This document shows, piece by piece, positions 42,196 to 53,441 of a DNA stretch of 64,000 nt; position 1 is the first letter of the stretch; every line of letters begins with the position of its first letter. Origin of the DNA: Vandiemenella viatica. Taxonomy: Eukaryota > Arthropoda > Insecta > Orthoptera > Morabidae. A program made the translations under genes and the position numbers. The stretch covers positions 188,126,685-188,190,684 of the forward strand of contig CM061914.1 in assembly GCA_031002005.1 (NCBI GenBank). Direction: 5' to 3'. Under the pieces are notes generated by a model that ran no database searches, was not told the DNA's origin, and saw only the letters and a list, made by a program, of their open reading frames with translations.

Positions 42196-45100
42196 TCAGT
42201 TTTTCGACTGGTTTGATGCAATCCTCCATCCCTTCCTATCTTGTGGTAACCTCTTCATCTCTACATTTCCCCTGCAGCCCACGTCCTCAATTATCTGCTT
42301 CATATATTCTAATCTCTGACTTCCTCTACAGTTCTTACCTTCGACTGTTCCCTCCACCAGCAAATTAACTGATCCATCATGTCTCAAAATACGACCTACC
42401 AGCCAGTCTCTTCTTTCTGTAAGCTTCTTCCACAAACTTCTTTCCTCACCCATCATTTCCAAAACTCGTTCATTTCTTACTTTGTCTGTCCACTTAATTT
42501 TTAGCATTCTTCTGTAGCACCACATTTCAAATCCTTCAATTTTCCTTCTTTCCGGTATTCCTAAAGTCCATGATTCGCTACCGTAAAGTGCTGTGCTCCA
42601 CACATAGAGTTTTAAAAAGTTTTTTTTCTAATTCCTAGATCAATATTTGAAACTAAAAGATTTCTCTTTTTCACGAAGGCTCTTTTTGTTAGTGCTATTC
42701 TGCATTTAACATTAGTTCTGCTTCGGCCATCGGTTGTAATTTTGCTTCCTAAGTAACAGAATTCACTTCTCCAATTGCATCCGATCCTATTTTTATATTT
42801 AATCTACTAGTATTGGTATCATTTCTGCTACATTTCATCACTTTATATAGTCAGTCCAAAATCTTCCTTCAGTATTTTGTTCATGCCATTCAGTAATTTC
42901 TCTATGTCCTCAGCCCTTTCTGCTAACAAGATAATGTCATCAGCAAATCGTAACATACTAATTTTTTCTCCCTGAACATTTATGCCACATGGAAATTTTT
43001 CTTTTACTTTCTTTATTGCTTCCTCTACATACAAGTTGAATATTAACGGGGATAGACTACAACCTTGTCTCACGCCCTTTTTAACTGATGCATGTCTTTC
43101 GTGATTCTCTACTTTTATTATTGCCACTTGATTCTTATATAGTTTATAGAGTATTCTTCTATCTCGATACTTTAGACCTGACTTCTTTAAAATTTTGAAC
43201 ATCTTGTCCCACCTAACATTATCAATTTTCGGGTGGGGTGGGACATTCTCCACCAGTGAAAAACTGTTACTGACCTGTTGAAATTTGGATTAACTGCTTC
43301 CTTGTAGTGTCCTCTTCACGGTTAGCATTCTTCTTTTCTGAAAAGTCGCCGCGAATTGAATTAAAAATGCTGAAATATGGGATGCTCCGCAACTGCGAAA
43401 TGTTAGCAGCACTGTAAAAATGACACAAAAATTTTCGGTACAGGGATCATATCAACCTAAATAGGTTCGTTTTGTCGTAGTGATCATGGTTAGGTTGGAA
43501 TTCGGCCTGGACCAAGAGTAAAATGTTTACGGGAAATTCGTGCAGCGGCAGACCATGTCGCAAACCAGAGACAAACTGCGCATTTGTTTATAACTGAAGC
43601 AATCGATTATCTCTGACTGTTTATATCGATTCCAAGATGGTCGCCCGGACGGCAAAAATGAAGCACCTCTTCCTCACATTTGCTACGGTGTAGTGTATTT
43701 AGAGATTTTAGCTATAAAATATTCTAACTTTCGCTCGGGATAATTTTTCTCAAGCTGCAGCTATGTAATGTAATTCCACCCAACGAAGCAGAGCTCAAGG
43801 TTGGGCAAAGTCACTTCCCGTGGGAAGCAGTCCCCCTACCAGGGTAACCCAGAAAGCCCTTAGCCAGGGATTTTAGACGAATAGGATTAAGTCACATGAC
43901 TTCTCCCCACCACGTTTCTACTCTGGAGAGCGCAGTCTGGAGCAGCCTCCAGGGGCAGTCTATTCGCCGATTCAAAGGATGGACCACGTCGCCATACGGC
44001 ATGCAGATTTTATTAGGTAATGGCTAATGCAAGTTATACCCTCTGGCTGGCTGAGAAAGAATATCCCGAGTGGCAGGATTTTATTAGTAAGAGATGCCTT
44101 TTATGAGAGCTAGTTTATGCAGCATTTTTCATTTATTTCAAGTGTATGTCTATGTGCCCATTTTTGCTGAAGTATTAAAGTCACTCAATTCTTTCAACTA
44201 CATGTTTTCATTTGCATCGCTGATTCCTGCTCATTACTAGCTTTAAGTGTGGGCAGAACGTAGTCACTCTGATCCTAGGGCCACATATCTTCGAAAGCTA
44301 ATCGAGGAGTAGTTGATCAGAGACGAATCCAAACTTTGGCCATGGTGACTAGCCGCTCAGTTACTACAACGGGCCCCGCGCTGTCTTAATCCGGCCCTGC
44401 CTTATAGTACTTCATTTCGGATAAAATTTTTGTATCTATTAATTTTATGCAACGTTTTGCAACGGAGTGAAGCTAAAACGGCAAGAAAACATTACAACAA
44501 AAAATCAAACCAACATTTCAAAAGATTATCATTATTTTCGCAGCGCCGCAACTAATAGCAGCGCTGCAGTGTCATATTAAGGCATTTTTAATTTAATTCG
44601 TGGAGACTTTTCCGGAAAAGGAGAGTGTACAACGTGAAGAGGACATTATAAGGAAGCAGTTAATCCAAATTTCAAAAGGTCAGTGCCAGTATTTCGCTGG
44701 TGGAGAATGTCCCACCCCACCCGCTTTTTCTAAATCAACAAATGCCATAAAAGTGTCTTTGTTTTTCTTGATCAGCCCTTCAAGTATTAATCTTAAAGAC
44801 AGAATTGCTTCCCTTGAACCACCATTTTCCCTAAACCAAAACTGATCTTCACCTACTATGTCTTCCACTATCCTTTCCATTCTTATGTATATTATTCTGG
44901 TCAGTTATTTTGAAGCATGTGATGTTCGACTAATGGTGCCATATTTCTCACATTTGTTGGCTTGTGCTTTCTTCGGAAGTGAGAAGATGATATTATTGTT
45001 AAAATCAGTTGGAATTTCTCCTGTTTCATAACTATTTGATATCAGCTTAAATATATGTACTTTCGATTCCTTCTTCTCCTAGGGATTTAAGAAGTTCTGC

Positions 45101-46632
45101 AGGGTTCTCAATTCCAACTACCTTATTTGCTTTCAAGTCATTCAGAGCTCTATTAAATTCTGTCCTCAAAAAAGGATCTCCTAAGTCATCAATGATGACA
45201 TTGCCTTCCTTTTCCATTACGCTATTCTTCAAGGCTTCCCCATCATACAGTTTCTCAATGTATTCCTTCCATCGGTTAACTCTATCTTCTGAGCTTGAAA
45301 GAGTTTTCCCATCGGCAGCTTTAATGTTCATACCTCTTTTCTTCATTTCTCTAAAATTCTGTTTGATCACCCTATACGCAACATCTACTTTACCTATGAA
45401 CATTTCCTTTTCTACTTCTTCACACTTTTCTTGTAGCCATTTTTCTTTTGCTTTTTTGCATTTCCTGTTTATTTGATTTCTAAACTGCCTGTACTGTTCT
45501 CTTCTTGCTTCACCCTGAGCATTTTTGTACCTTCTCCTCTGATCCATCAGTTCCAAAATTTCTTCTGTGATCCAAGGTTTTCGGGCAGATTGGTCCCTAA
45601 AGCCTAATGTTTCTTTGCCAGCTTTCAATATTTAGGTCTTTAATAAGTTCCATTCATCCTCGGTTGAGCTCCTTTCAGAGTTACTTCTTAGACCTAAGTC
45701 TACCATTTCTGCAAATTTTTCTCTCGTACTAGATTGTTTCAGTTTATTCACTTCCAGTCTGTTCTGCTTATACTGCTTCCTTATACGCTAGAATTTTAAC
45801 TTGCACTTCATTATTATCAAATTATGGTCAGAGTCTATGTCTGCTCCTGGGTACGCTTTACAGTCTAGAACTTGATTCCTGAATCTCTGTTTGACCATGA
45901 TATATTCTAGCAGATATCTGACTGTATCCCCAGGACGTTTCCAGGTAAATATCCTTCTTGCATGGTTCTTAAACAGTGTGTTTGCCGCTACTAGCTTATA
46001 TCTTTCACAAAATTCTAATAACCTGCTTCCTCGCTCATTTCTTTCTCCTAGACCAAAACTTCCTACAGTATTGCCTTCTTTTCCTTCTCCCACTATTGCA
46101 TTCCAATCACCCATGATTATTAGATTTTCCTCCCCCTTCACATATTGGATTAATTCTTCAATTTCGGTGTACATTTTCTATATTTCTTCGTCATCATTTT
46201 GTGACATTGGCATATACGCTTGTACTAATGTGGTTGGGACGGGCTTAGTTTCAACCTCATAAAAATAATCCTGTCACTAATTTTTTAATAATAATTCACT
46301 CGCTCCCTACTTTCTTATTCATTACTAATCTTACACCAATGACGCCATTGACAGCTTGTGTGCTAATTATCCTGTGTTCCCCAGACCAGAAATCCTGTGC
46401 GTCCTTCCATTTTTATCTCGTTAATCCCAACAACATCTAACTTAAGTCGTTCCATTTCTATTTTAAGGTTTTCTAATCTTCCTGCCCTATTCAGACTTCT
46501 AACATTCCACGCTCCGACTCGTAGAATGTTTCTATCCATTCTGATGACTTCTCCCTGAGTAGTCCCCACCCGGAGATCCGATTGGGGGACTATTTTACCT
46601 CCGGAATATTTTACCCAGGAAGAAGCCATCAT
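42196..46632 (-). pseudogene. LINE-a endonuclease/reverse transcriptase, broken
   Basis: The single polyprotein is broken by frameshifts (near 45,630, 45,780 and 42,600) and by the 1.49-kb TIR element between VDLEKA and DNVRWDKMFKIL. The endonuclease and RT catalytic motifs are still readable, so the family could be reconstructed as a consensus from the copies here. Confidence 0.85.
43230..44723. mobile_element. 1.49-kb TIR element inside LINE-a
   Basis: Ends CGGGTGGGGTGGGACATTCT on the left and the same sequence in reverse complement on the right. Similarity continues imperfectly for about 150 bp (through TTGAAATTTGGATTAACTGC and GTCCTCTTCACG). It interrupts the LINE-a RT between motif A residues VDLEKA and DNV. 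No transposase frame inside, so non-autonomous. The target duplication is unclear, so the superfamily is not assigned. Confidence 0.75.
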
Positions 46633-46973
46633 GATATATGTAATTTGAGAGGATTACATGACCTCGGGATACACTTTGGGTCATTAAAGCAGTGGCTTCC
46701 CGTTGGCTTCTGTATCCCCATCCCGTTGATCATTTCTGATGCATCCGCTTTTATAGGCCGTTTCCAACCCCAAGGGCAAGAGGGTGCCCTGAACCACTCC
46801 CCACTCTTCCGCCCTCCTTTCGGAGGCCATTGTCAAGCAGTGGGTGACTCCTTATACCGGGAATCATTCAGTCGCCAGAGCCTCGACCGTGCAAACAGGG
46901 TGCACCACGTGAAGGAGTGGTTGACATTTGGTTGGAAAAGGCTATTATAGTATCGCGCAAACCCTTACACCCC

Positions 46974-48315
46974 TGTTCCAGCTAGTTCAGGATATTTATA
47001 AGGAAGGACAATAGACTTTGAGAAAAATGTAATTCCCCTACCAATGAATCCAGGTGCTAAAAAATGTGAGCAATACCGAACAATAAGCTTAGTAGATTAT
47101 GCATCAAAAATTATCACCAATGTAGCACTACAACGAATTGATAAACAAGTAGAAGAGTTTGTAACAGAAGACCAATTCGGTTACAGGAAGAGGAGAGGTA
47201 CAAGGGAAGCAATTATTGCACTGAGGCTAATATTAGAAAAGAGAGAAAGACAAAAAAACGTATTTAGGTTTCATATATATTGAAAAAGCATTTGATAATG
47301 TTAAATGGGAGAAGATGTTCGAGATTCTCAGAAAAATAGGTATACAATACAGAGATAAGCGGCTAATATGGAATATTTACAAACATGAAATGGCTGTAAT
47401 AAAAATTGGAAAGAATACGCAAAGGAGTCCGACTAGGCTGTGCCCTGTCTCCCATAATTTTCAATGTTTATATTCAAGAATCACTTGATAAGATTATCGA
47501 CAAAATTGATGTTGGGATAAAGATACAGGGAAAACTAGTACCATAAATATGATTCGATTCGCAGATGACATTGTGATAGTAACAGAAAGTGAAGAGGATC
47601 TTCAGAAATTTTTGGAAACAATGAAGAAGAACTACAATATGAAATTTAATAAAGCGAAGACGAAAGTCATGGCATGCGGGAAAGATAAAAACTCGAAAAT
47701 TAAAATTAATGGAGAAGCATTGGAGGATGTGCTGCCTAGGAAGCAAAATTCACAAAAAATGGAAGAAGCAAGAATGTAATAAAGTGCTGGATTGCAGAAG
47801 CAAAAATAGCGTCCAACAAAAAGAAACAAAATTTTTTACAACAAATAATATCAGTTGGACAAAGAGGAAAAGACTATTAAAATCTTATGTCTGGAGTATT
47901 GCCCCGTATGGATGTGACACCTGGACAGTTGGTAAATAAGATAAAAGAAGATTAATTTCGTTTGAGCAATGGTGCTACAGAAGGATGATAAAGATTAGCT
48001 GGAGGGGACAAGATTACTAATGGGGAAATTTTTGTGAAGGCGGCAGAGTTTAACTCTATATGGAAGAGAATAAAAACGCGGAGGACAGTATTAACTTGGA
48101 CATATCTTAAGACATGAGAGCTTATTAAAAACAATACTGGAGGGAATGGTAGAAGGAAAGAGATATCGAGGAAGACTACGGTTAAAATACATCCAGCAGT
48201 TAATGGAAGACGTTGACTGCAGGAGATATGAAGATATGAAGAGGAGGGCAGAGAATAGAGCTGAACGGAACACCGCTATAGAACAATCCTACGATTGACT
48301 ACCGCAGAGGAAGAA
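46974..48315 (+). mobile_element. LINE-a first copy, remainder, copy C
   Basis: Resumes with LVQDIYKEG, KKCEQYRTISLVDYASKIIT (47,041-47,283), EDQFGYRKRRGTREAIIALR, then EKAFDNVKWEKMFEILRK, MIRFADDIVIV (47,549) and the C-terminus. Several frameshifts. This includes about 690 bp that copy A has lost. Confidence 0.85.
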
Positions 48316-48382
48316 GAAGACAATAATTAGTTTGCTCTGAGTTTGCTACGAGTTCCAGGCTAAAACGGAAGTATCGTACTTT

Positions 48383-49115
48383 ATGTTATTTTGGCTTGGT
48401 GCGCTGAGTGGCAACTTACTCTAAATTGTAAAAAGTGCAAGACAATTAACATAACTAACAAAAAGAATCCAATTGTTCAGAAATACGAGTTAAACAATAA
48501 TGGTCGAATCTATGAAATATTTGGGAGTAACAGTACAAAGGAACATGAAATGGGACATACACATTAATTCGTTAGTAGGTAGAGCAAATTCTAGGCTGCG
48601 ATTCATAGGTCGAATCTTCAAAAATTGTAATGAACAAACAAAGGACATAGCGTACAAATCTCTTGTGCGTCCACATTTGGATTATTGTTGTGCCATTTTG
48701 GACCCGTTTCGTAAGGGGTTGATCGGAAGTACAGAGAAGAGCCGCTCGATTCTTGCCCGCTTGCTACAGTCCTTATGAAAGCGTCACAGAAATGATTAGT
48801 AGACTAGGTTGGGAGTCTCTGATAGATAGACGACACAAGTTTCGTTTAAACTTATTGGTATACATGCGTACTCCCACTTTCACTTTTGAGTGTAGTGAAA
48901 TACTTCTTCCACCAATCTATTTGAGTCAGAAGGACAGGAAAGATAAAATTAGAGAAATAAGGTGCCGGACTGATTCTTATATGAATTCTTTTTTCCCTCT
49001 TACCATTAGTGATTGGAATGCACAGCAAATAGATTACCTTTGGTGCTGAGCACCCTCTACCACCCACAATTTTGTGAATTGCAGAGTATATATGTAGATG
49101 TAGATGTATGTAGAT
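48383..49115 (+). mobile_element. LINE-b, truncated, copy C
   Basis: Counterpart of 2,720-3,472 and 26,925-27,675. It shares the deletion near 48,740 with copy B and has a further small deletion near 48,499. Confidence 0.85.
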
Positions 49116-49493
49116 GCTGTGGAGGATTTAAAAGCAACTACGTGTAGCACTAGTATGCCTAAAGTATGGATATCGGAATCATTTCTAATTCGGTAGTAAT
49201 TAATGAGTTTCTCAATGTCACAGTTGATGGAGAGATTATGTATTACGATATGTACAACAAAGTGGTGAGTTGAATATAAAAATGTTTTGAGTTATTAATT
49301 AGCGAGCCTGTCGAAGCCACGTTAGCAGATCTGTGATCAGCGTGTTCACGTGATTGTGCTCTATGCTCTCATGCCCTCTGTCCTTTTCTTCATGTCGTTG
49401 AAGTTTCTGTTTATCTTTAATGCTATCTGTGATCTTTCACCTCCTTCTTCTTCTCACTCTTCTAGTCCTTCCAAGCAGTCTCTTGACAAGCAC

Positions 49494-49578
49494 CGAGCAT
49501 GGTGGTGTAACGGTTAGCGTTCTGGCCTCGCATTCGGGAGGACGGCGGTTTGAATCCCCGTCGGGGCATCCAGATTTG
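49494..49578 (+). mobile_element. tRNA-derived SINE head, copy C
   Basis: A box TGGTGTAACGGTTAGCG is closest to consensus here. The B box reads GGTTTGAATCC with one change. Confidence 0.75.
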
Positions 49579-49933
49579 GATCAAACAGGAATTCTTCAAA
49601 TTTTTTAGAGTGAACTTTACGGGTCAAATACAAGTCAAGTTTGTAAATCAGTAAGTTAGAGTCTACGACCTTTGAAACAATTATACTATACCGCGATCAT
49701 CCCATTACGTGTTTAACACCTACGTCTATTAATACTTCTGATATCTTCAAGCACAGGAGATTATATTCACCCTGATGGTGAAACACTGGTCAAGTTTGTA
49801 TTTGTTCAGATCAGGTCAACCTGTCAACCCTAAAAAGTGGAAATATTATAGACCTGTGACGATACCCAAAAGTCGGTCAAGGGCTTACACTAGTGTTAAA
49901 TAAAGTTTTTCAAATAGTTCCATTGGTATGCGT

Positions 49934-49939
49934 TTTATT
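49934..49939 (-). promoter_or_regulatory. Polyadenylation signal of peptide gene copy C
   Basis: AATAAA on the minus strand, about 140 nt past the stop codon. Confidence 0.5.
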
Positions 49940-50077
49940 GAGATATTTTAGTAGGATACAAGTTAGTAACACACATATCTTTCATAACAATCACATTGAT
50001 GACGTGATAATCAGGGTAAGAGCCATTTTGTCGTTAGGTTAACCGCATGTGGAAGCTTCGCCGATCCGCTTTCTAGT

Positions 50078-50344
50078 TCACTGTGTTTCGTAATGGACGG
50101 CATGCCTGCGGAATTGCTGTGGCCCCTGGCTGAAGTAAGGAGGTTGGCTTTGGTGTGGAATAGGCTCGGGGTTGGGAGTGGGCATGGTGGGGTATGGCTG
50201 TGCTGATCTGGGGTCGAACTCATATCCCGCGCTGGGGTTGAAGCTGAATTGACTTCCTCCTGGTGGTCGGGGAACCTTCTGGCAGGCGACGGCAGTCACC
50301 ATCAGAACCAGGACAGCGATCTTCATCATCAGATGTGACGACAT
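50078..50344 (-). CDS. Secreted proline-rich peptide, copy C (basic form)
   Basis: 88 residues, ATG at 50,344. Signal peptide core KIAVLVLMVTAVAC with likely cleavage before Gln22. The mature part is about 67 residues with 15 prolines: KVPRPPGGSQFSFNPSAGYE, then SAQPYPTMPTPNPEPIPHQS, then QPPYFSQGPQQF, and after Arg-Arg the short tail HAVHYETQ. No cysteine in the mature part. This is the simplest version: no frame swap (as in A) and no internal duplication (as in B). The composition resembles proline-rich immune peptides or secreted structural peptides, but no known family is recognised. TATA box, CCAAT pair and poly(A) signal are in place, suggesting a single-exon gene. Confidence 0.7.
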   Translation of the reverse strand: MSSHLMMKIAVLVLMVTAVACQKVPRPPGGSQFSFNPSAGYEFDPRSAQPYPTMPTPNPEPIPHQSQPPYFSQGPQQFRRHAVHYETQ

Positions 50345-50426
50345 CTCACTGGGTGGTAGGGAAGCTCTGGAAGAGTAAGCAAGAAGTAGTATTCTCAGAT
50401 GATCAGAACAGTTTTTACATTTAATA

Positions 50427-50434
50427 CTTATATA
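50427..50434 (-). promoter_or_regulatory. TATA box of peptide gene copy C
   Basis: TATATAAG on the minus strand. The CCAAT pair lies at 50,522-50,530 and 50,544-50,552. Confidence 0.55.
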
Positions 50435-50718
50435 ACCCGTTCTTTATGGTTTTTACAAACTCTGATTATGACCTGGCATATCATTAAATACTTCCTTTAA
50501 CTCTCCGTTTATCGGATGATATGCACCAATAGGGAGTCAGCCGATTGGTGCGGGGTCGGTGGGAGGTGTCCCTGCAAGGAACCAGTTAGAGACCAGGACT
50601 CGAATATATTCGGGGCTGTCCAAGATTGGAAGGATAATACTGCAACCGCAGATACCTTACATCTTGTTCTACATTATGGCAAAATTTTATTTTAGTAAAA
50701 GTATCACCATATTTTAGA

Positions 50719-51038
50719 TTTAATTTAATTGAAATGGAGCTCACGCTCCGGTGGCAATTTCCCTAAAAACCCATCTTCCATGTTTCCTACACCCACCTAC
50801 CTACGTTTGCCCTCTACAAATTTTAACTTTAAATTCTTTCATCGTTCTCGGTAAGTTGTACATCATTTCTCTTGGTAACTTATTCCAGTCCCTGACACCC
50901 TTACCTAAATAAGAGAATCTTCCCACACCCTTGTGCCTGAAATCGAATGCCAGCTCGTGGTCATGGTCATCTTTTCCCTTCCATGCACTACTTTTCATAC
51001 CTACTCCAATATCTATCCATGCCTCATCGCCAGTATAT
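50719..51038 (-). mobile_element. LINE-c 3' fragment, copy C
   Basis: Counterpart of 5,070-5,395. Confidence 0.8.
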
Positions 51039-51300
51039 CGGGCATCTCGGCCCTATATTATGGTCACCAAGATCACCGGACCTGAATCCCTTGGGTTTTT
51101 TTTCCAATTGGGGCTCACTAAAACTTTTAGTTTACCCGACGGATGTAACTTCGGATACACAGCTGCGTGACAAAACAAAAACAGCTGTGAACACACTAAC
51201 CACAAAGGTTATGCTCCCAGAATAAAAAGATCGTTTATCAAAAGATATAGGGCGTGCCTATGAGCAAATGGCAGCCACTTTCAACAGTTTTTGTAATTAA
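51039..51300 (+). pseudogene. mariner-like transposase remnant, copy C
   Basis: Counterpart of 5,396-5,660, reading SPRSPDLNPLGFF here: the conserved Asp after Leu is Gly. Confidence 0.6.
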
Positions 51301-51797
51301 CGAAATAAATAATATTACTTGCATTTATTCTGTCTATTATTTGTATGCACACCTTAGCAAAACCCTCATTATCATCATTTATTTTTTTTTTACAAGATGT
51401 TGAAAAAGCACAATGGTGTCTTTAGCCGCTTGAACTACCGTAAAACAATCGTTTTAAAAGAAGAATAAAATAATCATACCGTTTAAGATTTTTATAAGGT
51501 ATTTTTAAAGTTTTAAGGAAAAAAAGAACATTGTTTTAGAAGACACAAATATCATTGAGTATTTTAAAGAGATCCAGGGTTCAAACAGACTTAATTTGTA
51601 GAAATGGCATGGAGTCACGTGTTTCTAAAAAATATTTAAAAGAATCAACATCTCGAAAATGGCGATACTTTTATTAAAATAAAATTTTGTCATTAACTAG
51701 GAAGTGATGTGTCCTATAGCAGGATTATCCTTTCATTTGTGGACAGTTCGGTATGTTACCTTGGTCCGCTACACATAAAGCTAATAACAAAAAAAAA
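51301..51797. other. AT-rich stretch, nothing recognised
   Basis: Same as 5,661-6,134. No gene. Confidence 0.5.
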
Positions 51798-52490
51798 GTA
51801 TCTCAAGATTATAAGGTGCGAATGCTTGTTGACGATTTGAAATGTAAATATCCTGGAATAATAGTTTATAATTAGCTCAACTGGGCAGCACACATTGGAC
51901 ACGTAATAGGAAAAGGTTTCAGAATCCTTCACTAGTTGAAGCAGTGCTGACGGGATCTACGAGAGGATAAAGGAATGGGGGTAAAACTTTGGTCAGAACG
52001 TTGCTTGAATATGGAGGTGTAGCATGGGACCCGCATTTTGGGTACCAAATACGGGAATTGGAGGGGTTAAAAGAATTGCTGCTAGATTTGTCTCTTTAAA
52101 TTACCGCAGAACACAATCAGTAACAACTATAATAAAAGAGATGGAATATGATTCATTGGAAGACAGGAGGAGGGTGAAGATAGCCATGTGTTTGTATCAG
52201 GCGTATTTTTGTGATGAGGCGTGGAAAGATTTTGGCGTAAGAATTAAAAGTAAGGCATGGGAGGGAAAAGATGATCATGATCACAAGCTGGAACTCGATT
52301 TCAGGCACAAGGGTGTGGGAAGATTCTCTTTTTTAGGTAAGGGTGTCAGGGATTGGAATAAGTTACCAAATGAATTGATGAATAATTTTCCAAAAACCAT
52401 GAAACTATTTAAAGTTGAAATTTGTAGTTCGTAAATGTAGGTTGGTACAGGAAAGGTAGATAAATGGGTGTGTAGGGCGATAAATCTTGG
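51798..52490 (+). mobile_element. LINE-c fragment, plus, copy C
   Basis: Most open of the three counterparts: frame 52,024-52,434 (136 codons) with RIAARFVSLNYRRTQSVTTI, CLYQAYFCDEAWKDFGVRIK and KGVGRFSFLGKGVRDWNKLP. Confidence 0.8.
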
Positions 52491-52602
52491 TGTTTTGGAG
52501 GAGAAACCTCCTAAATTCTGAAAGACGCTAAGCTTTAATCACCACGCCTCCTTCAGTAACGGATTGATGATTCCGTTTTAGTTGGGAAGAAACATCGAAC
52601 GT

Positions 52603-52764
52603 GCTTATTTATCTATACCTCTTCGACTTCGGTGTAATTAGAAGCAGGAAATGACAGCGGACAAGCAACGGGAAGGAATTCGGCCATGGCCTTTCGAAGG
52701 AAGCATTCCGGCATTCGCCTGGAGTGATTTGGGAAACCATGGAAAATCCAAATCTGGATGCCCG
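52603..52764 (-). mobile_element. Hybrid SINE, left part
   Basis: The left half matches SINE copy 1 (AAGCAGGAAATGACAG...GGCATTCGCC). From TGGAGTGATTTGGG onward it matches SINE copy 2. The rest of the SINE lies beyond the LTR element at 59,701-59,775. Confidence 0.85.
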
Positions 52765-53441
52765 TGTAAGAGGTCGTTTTGAAGACCAGTACTATTTGGG
52801 GAATTATAGGAATATTCAGTCGTGGAGCTACTGGCAATCGGCGATCATTGACAATGCTGAGCGCGGTCGAGCATTGACCAGTCTGGAATCTGCACGCTTG
52901 CAGTCAGCACCTTAGAGTGCAGTCCCCTTCATAATTGTAGGTCAGCCAAGGAGGCTTGGGAAGTACAAGCAATGAAGTAGTGTCTTTTACTGTCGGGCAG
53001 TCGGCGAGAGTAGTCGAGCATACTTTGATAGCCACCTGTTAGGAGCCTGCCACCCTCCCATGCATCTCGTATCCGGGGCGACCATCTGCCTAACAATTAA
53101 CTATTACAGTTCAGGGCTTAGTAATTGGTGACTGTTGGCATCCACTTTGCGGCATGCTATAAACTGTTCTACTCCGTGTTAGAGGCCAATAAACTGTTCA
53201 ATTGCAAGTCTTGCATTCTTCATGTAGTAAGAACTTAACTCAGTTTCTAACCTACGGTCTGTGACCGTCAATCCACAGTGGTGTCAATCATTAGCCCAAA
53301 CAGCCCAACGGTAAGATTCTAGTGGTGCTGTCAGAAGAACAGAAGAGACGCTTCAAGCAGAACTGTAATCCCCTAAGGTTAGTTCGTCAGCATACCTATC
53401 CACACACACGCCCACTAGCCTTGGCCAATCAGCCCCCGACA
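52765..53441 (+). repeat. Left LTR
   Basis: 677 bp. AATAAA at 53,188-53,193. About five differences from the right LTR by eye (near 52,789, a T-run length change near 52,985, an indel near 53,123, and changes near 53,267 and 53,378). Confidence 0.9.

Larger units (their letters stand above)
42172..46973 (-). mobile_element. LINE-a second copy nested in the first, with its own insertion
   Basis: Minus-strand element flanked by TGTTCCAGCT at 42,162-42,171 and 46,974-46,983. A-tail at 42,172-42,189, then 3' UTR. Broken coding order: MMASSWVKYSGGKIVPQSD start (46,632), NVRSLNRAGRLENLK, LIIMGDWNAIVGEG (endonuclease), a basic linker, RENGGSREAILSLRLIL and TFMAFVDLEKA (44,680-44,880), KKGVRQGCSLSPLIFNLY and MLRFADDIILLA (42,843-43,253), then WSTALYGSESWTLG and a C-terminal region to 42,196. 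A G-rich leader of about 340 bp precedes the start, so the element was probably full length before it was interrupted. Confidence 0.9.
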
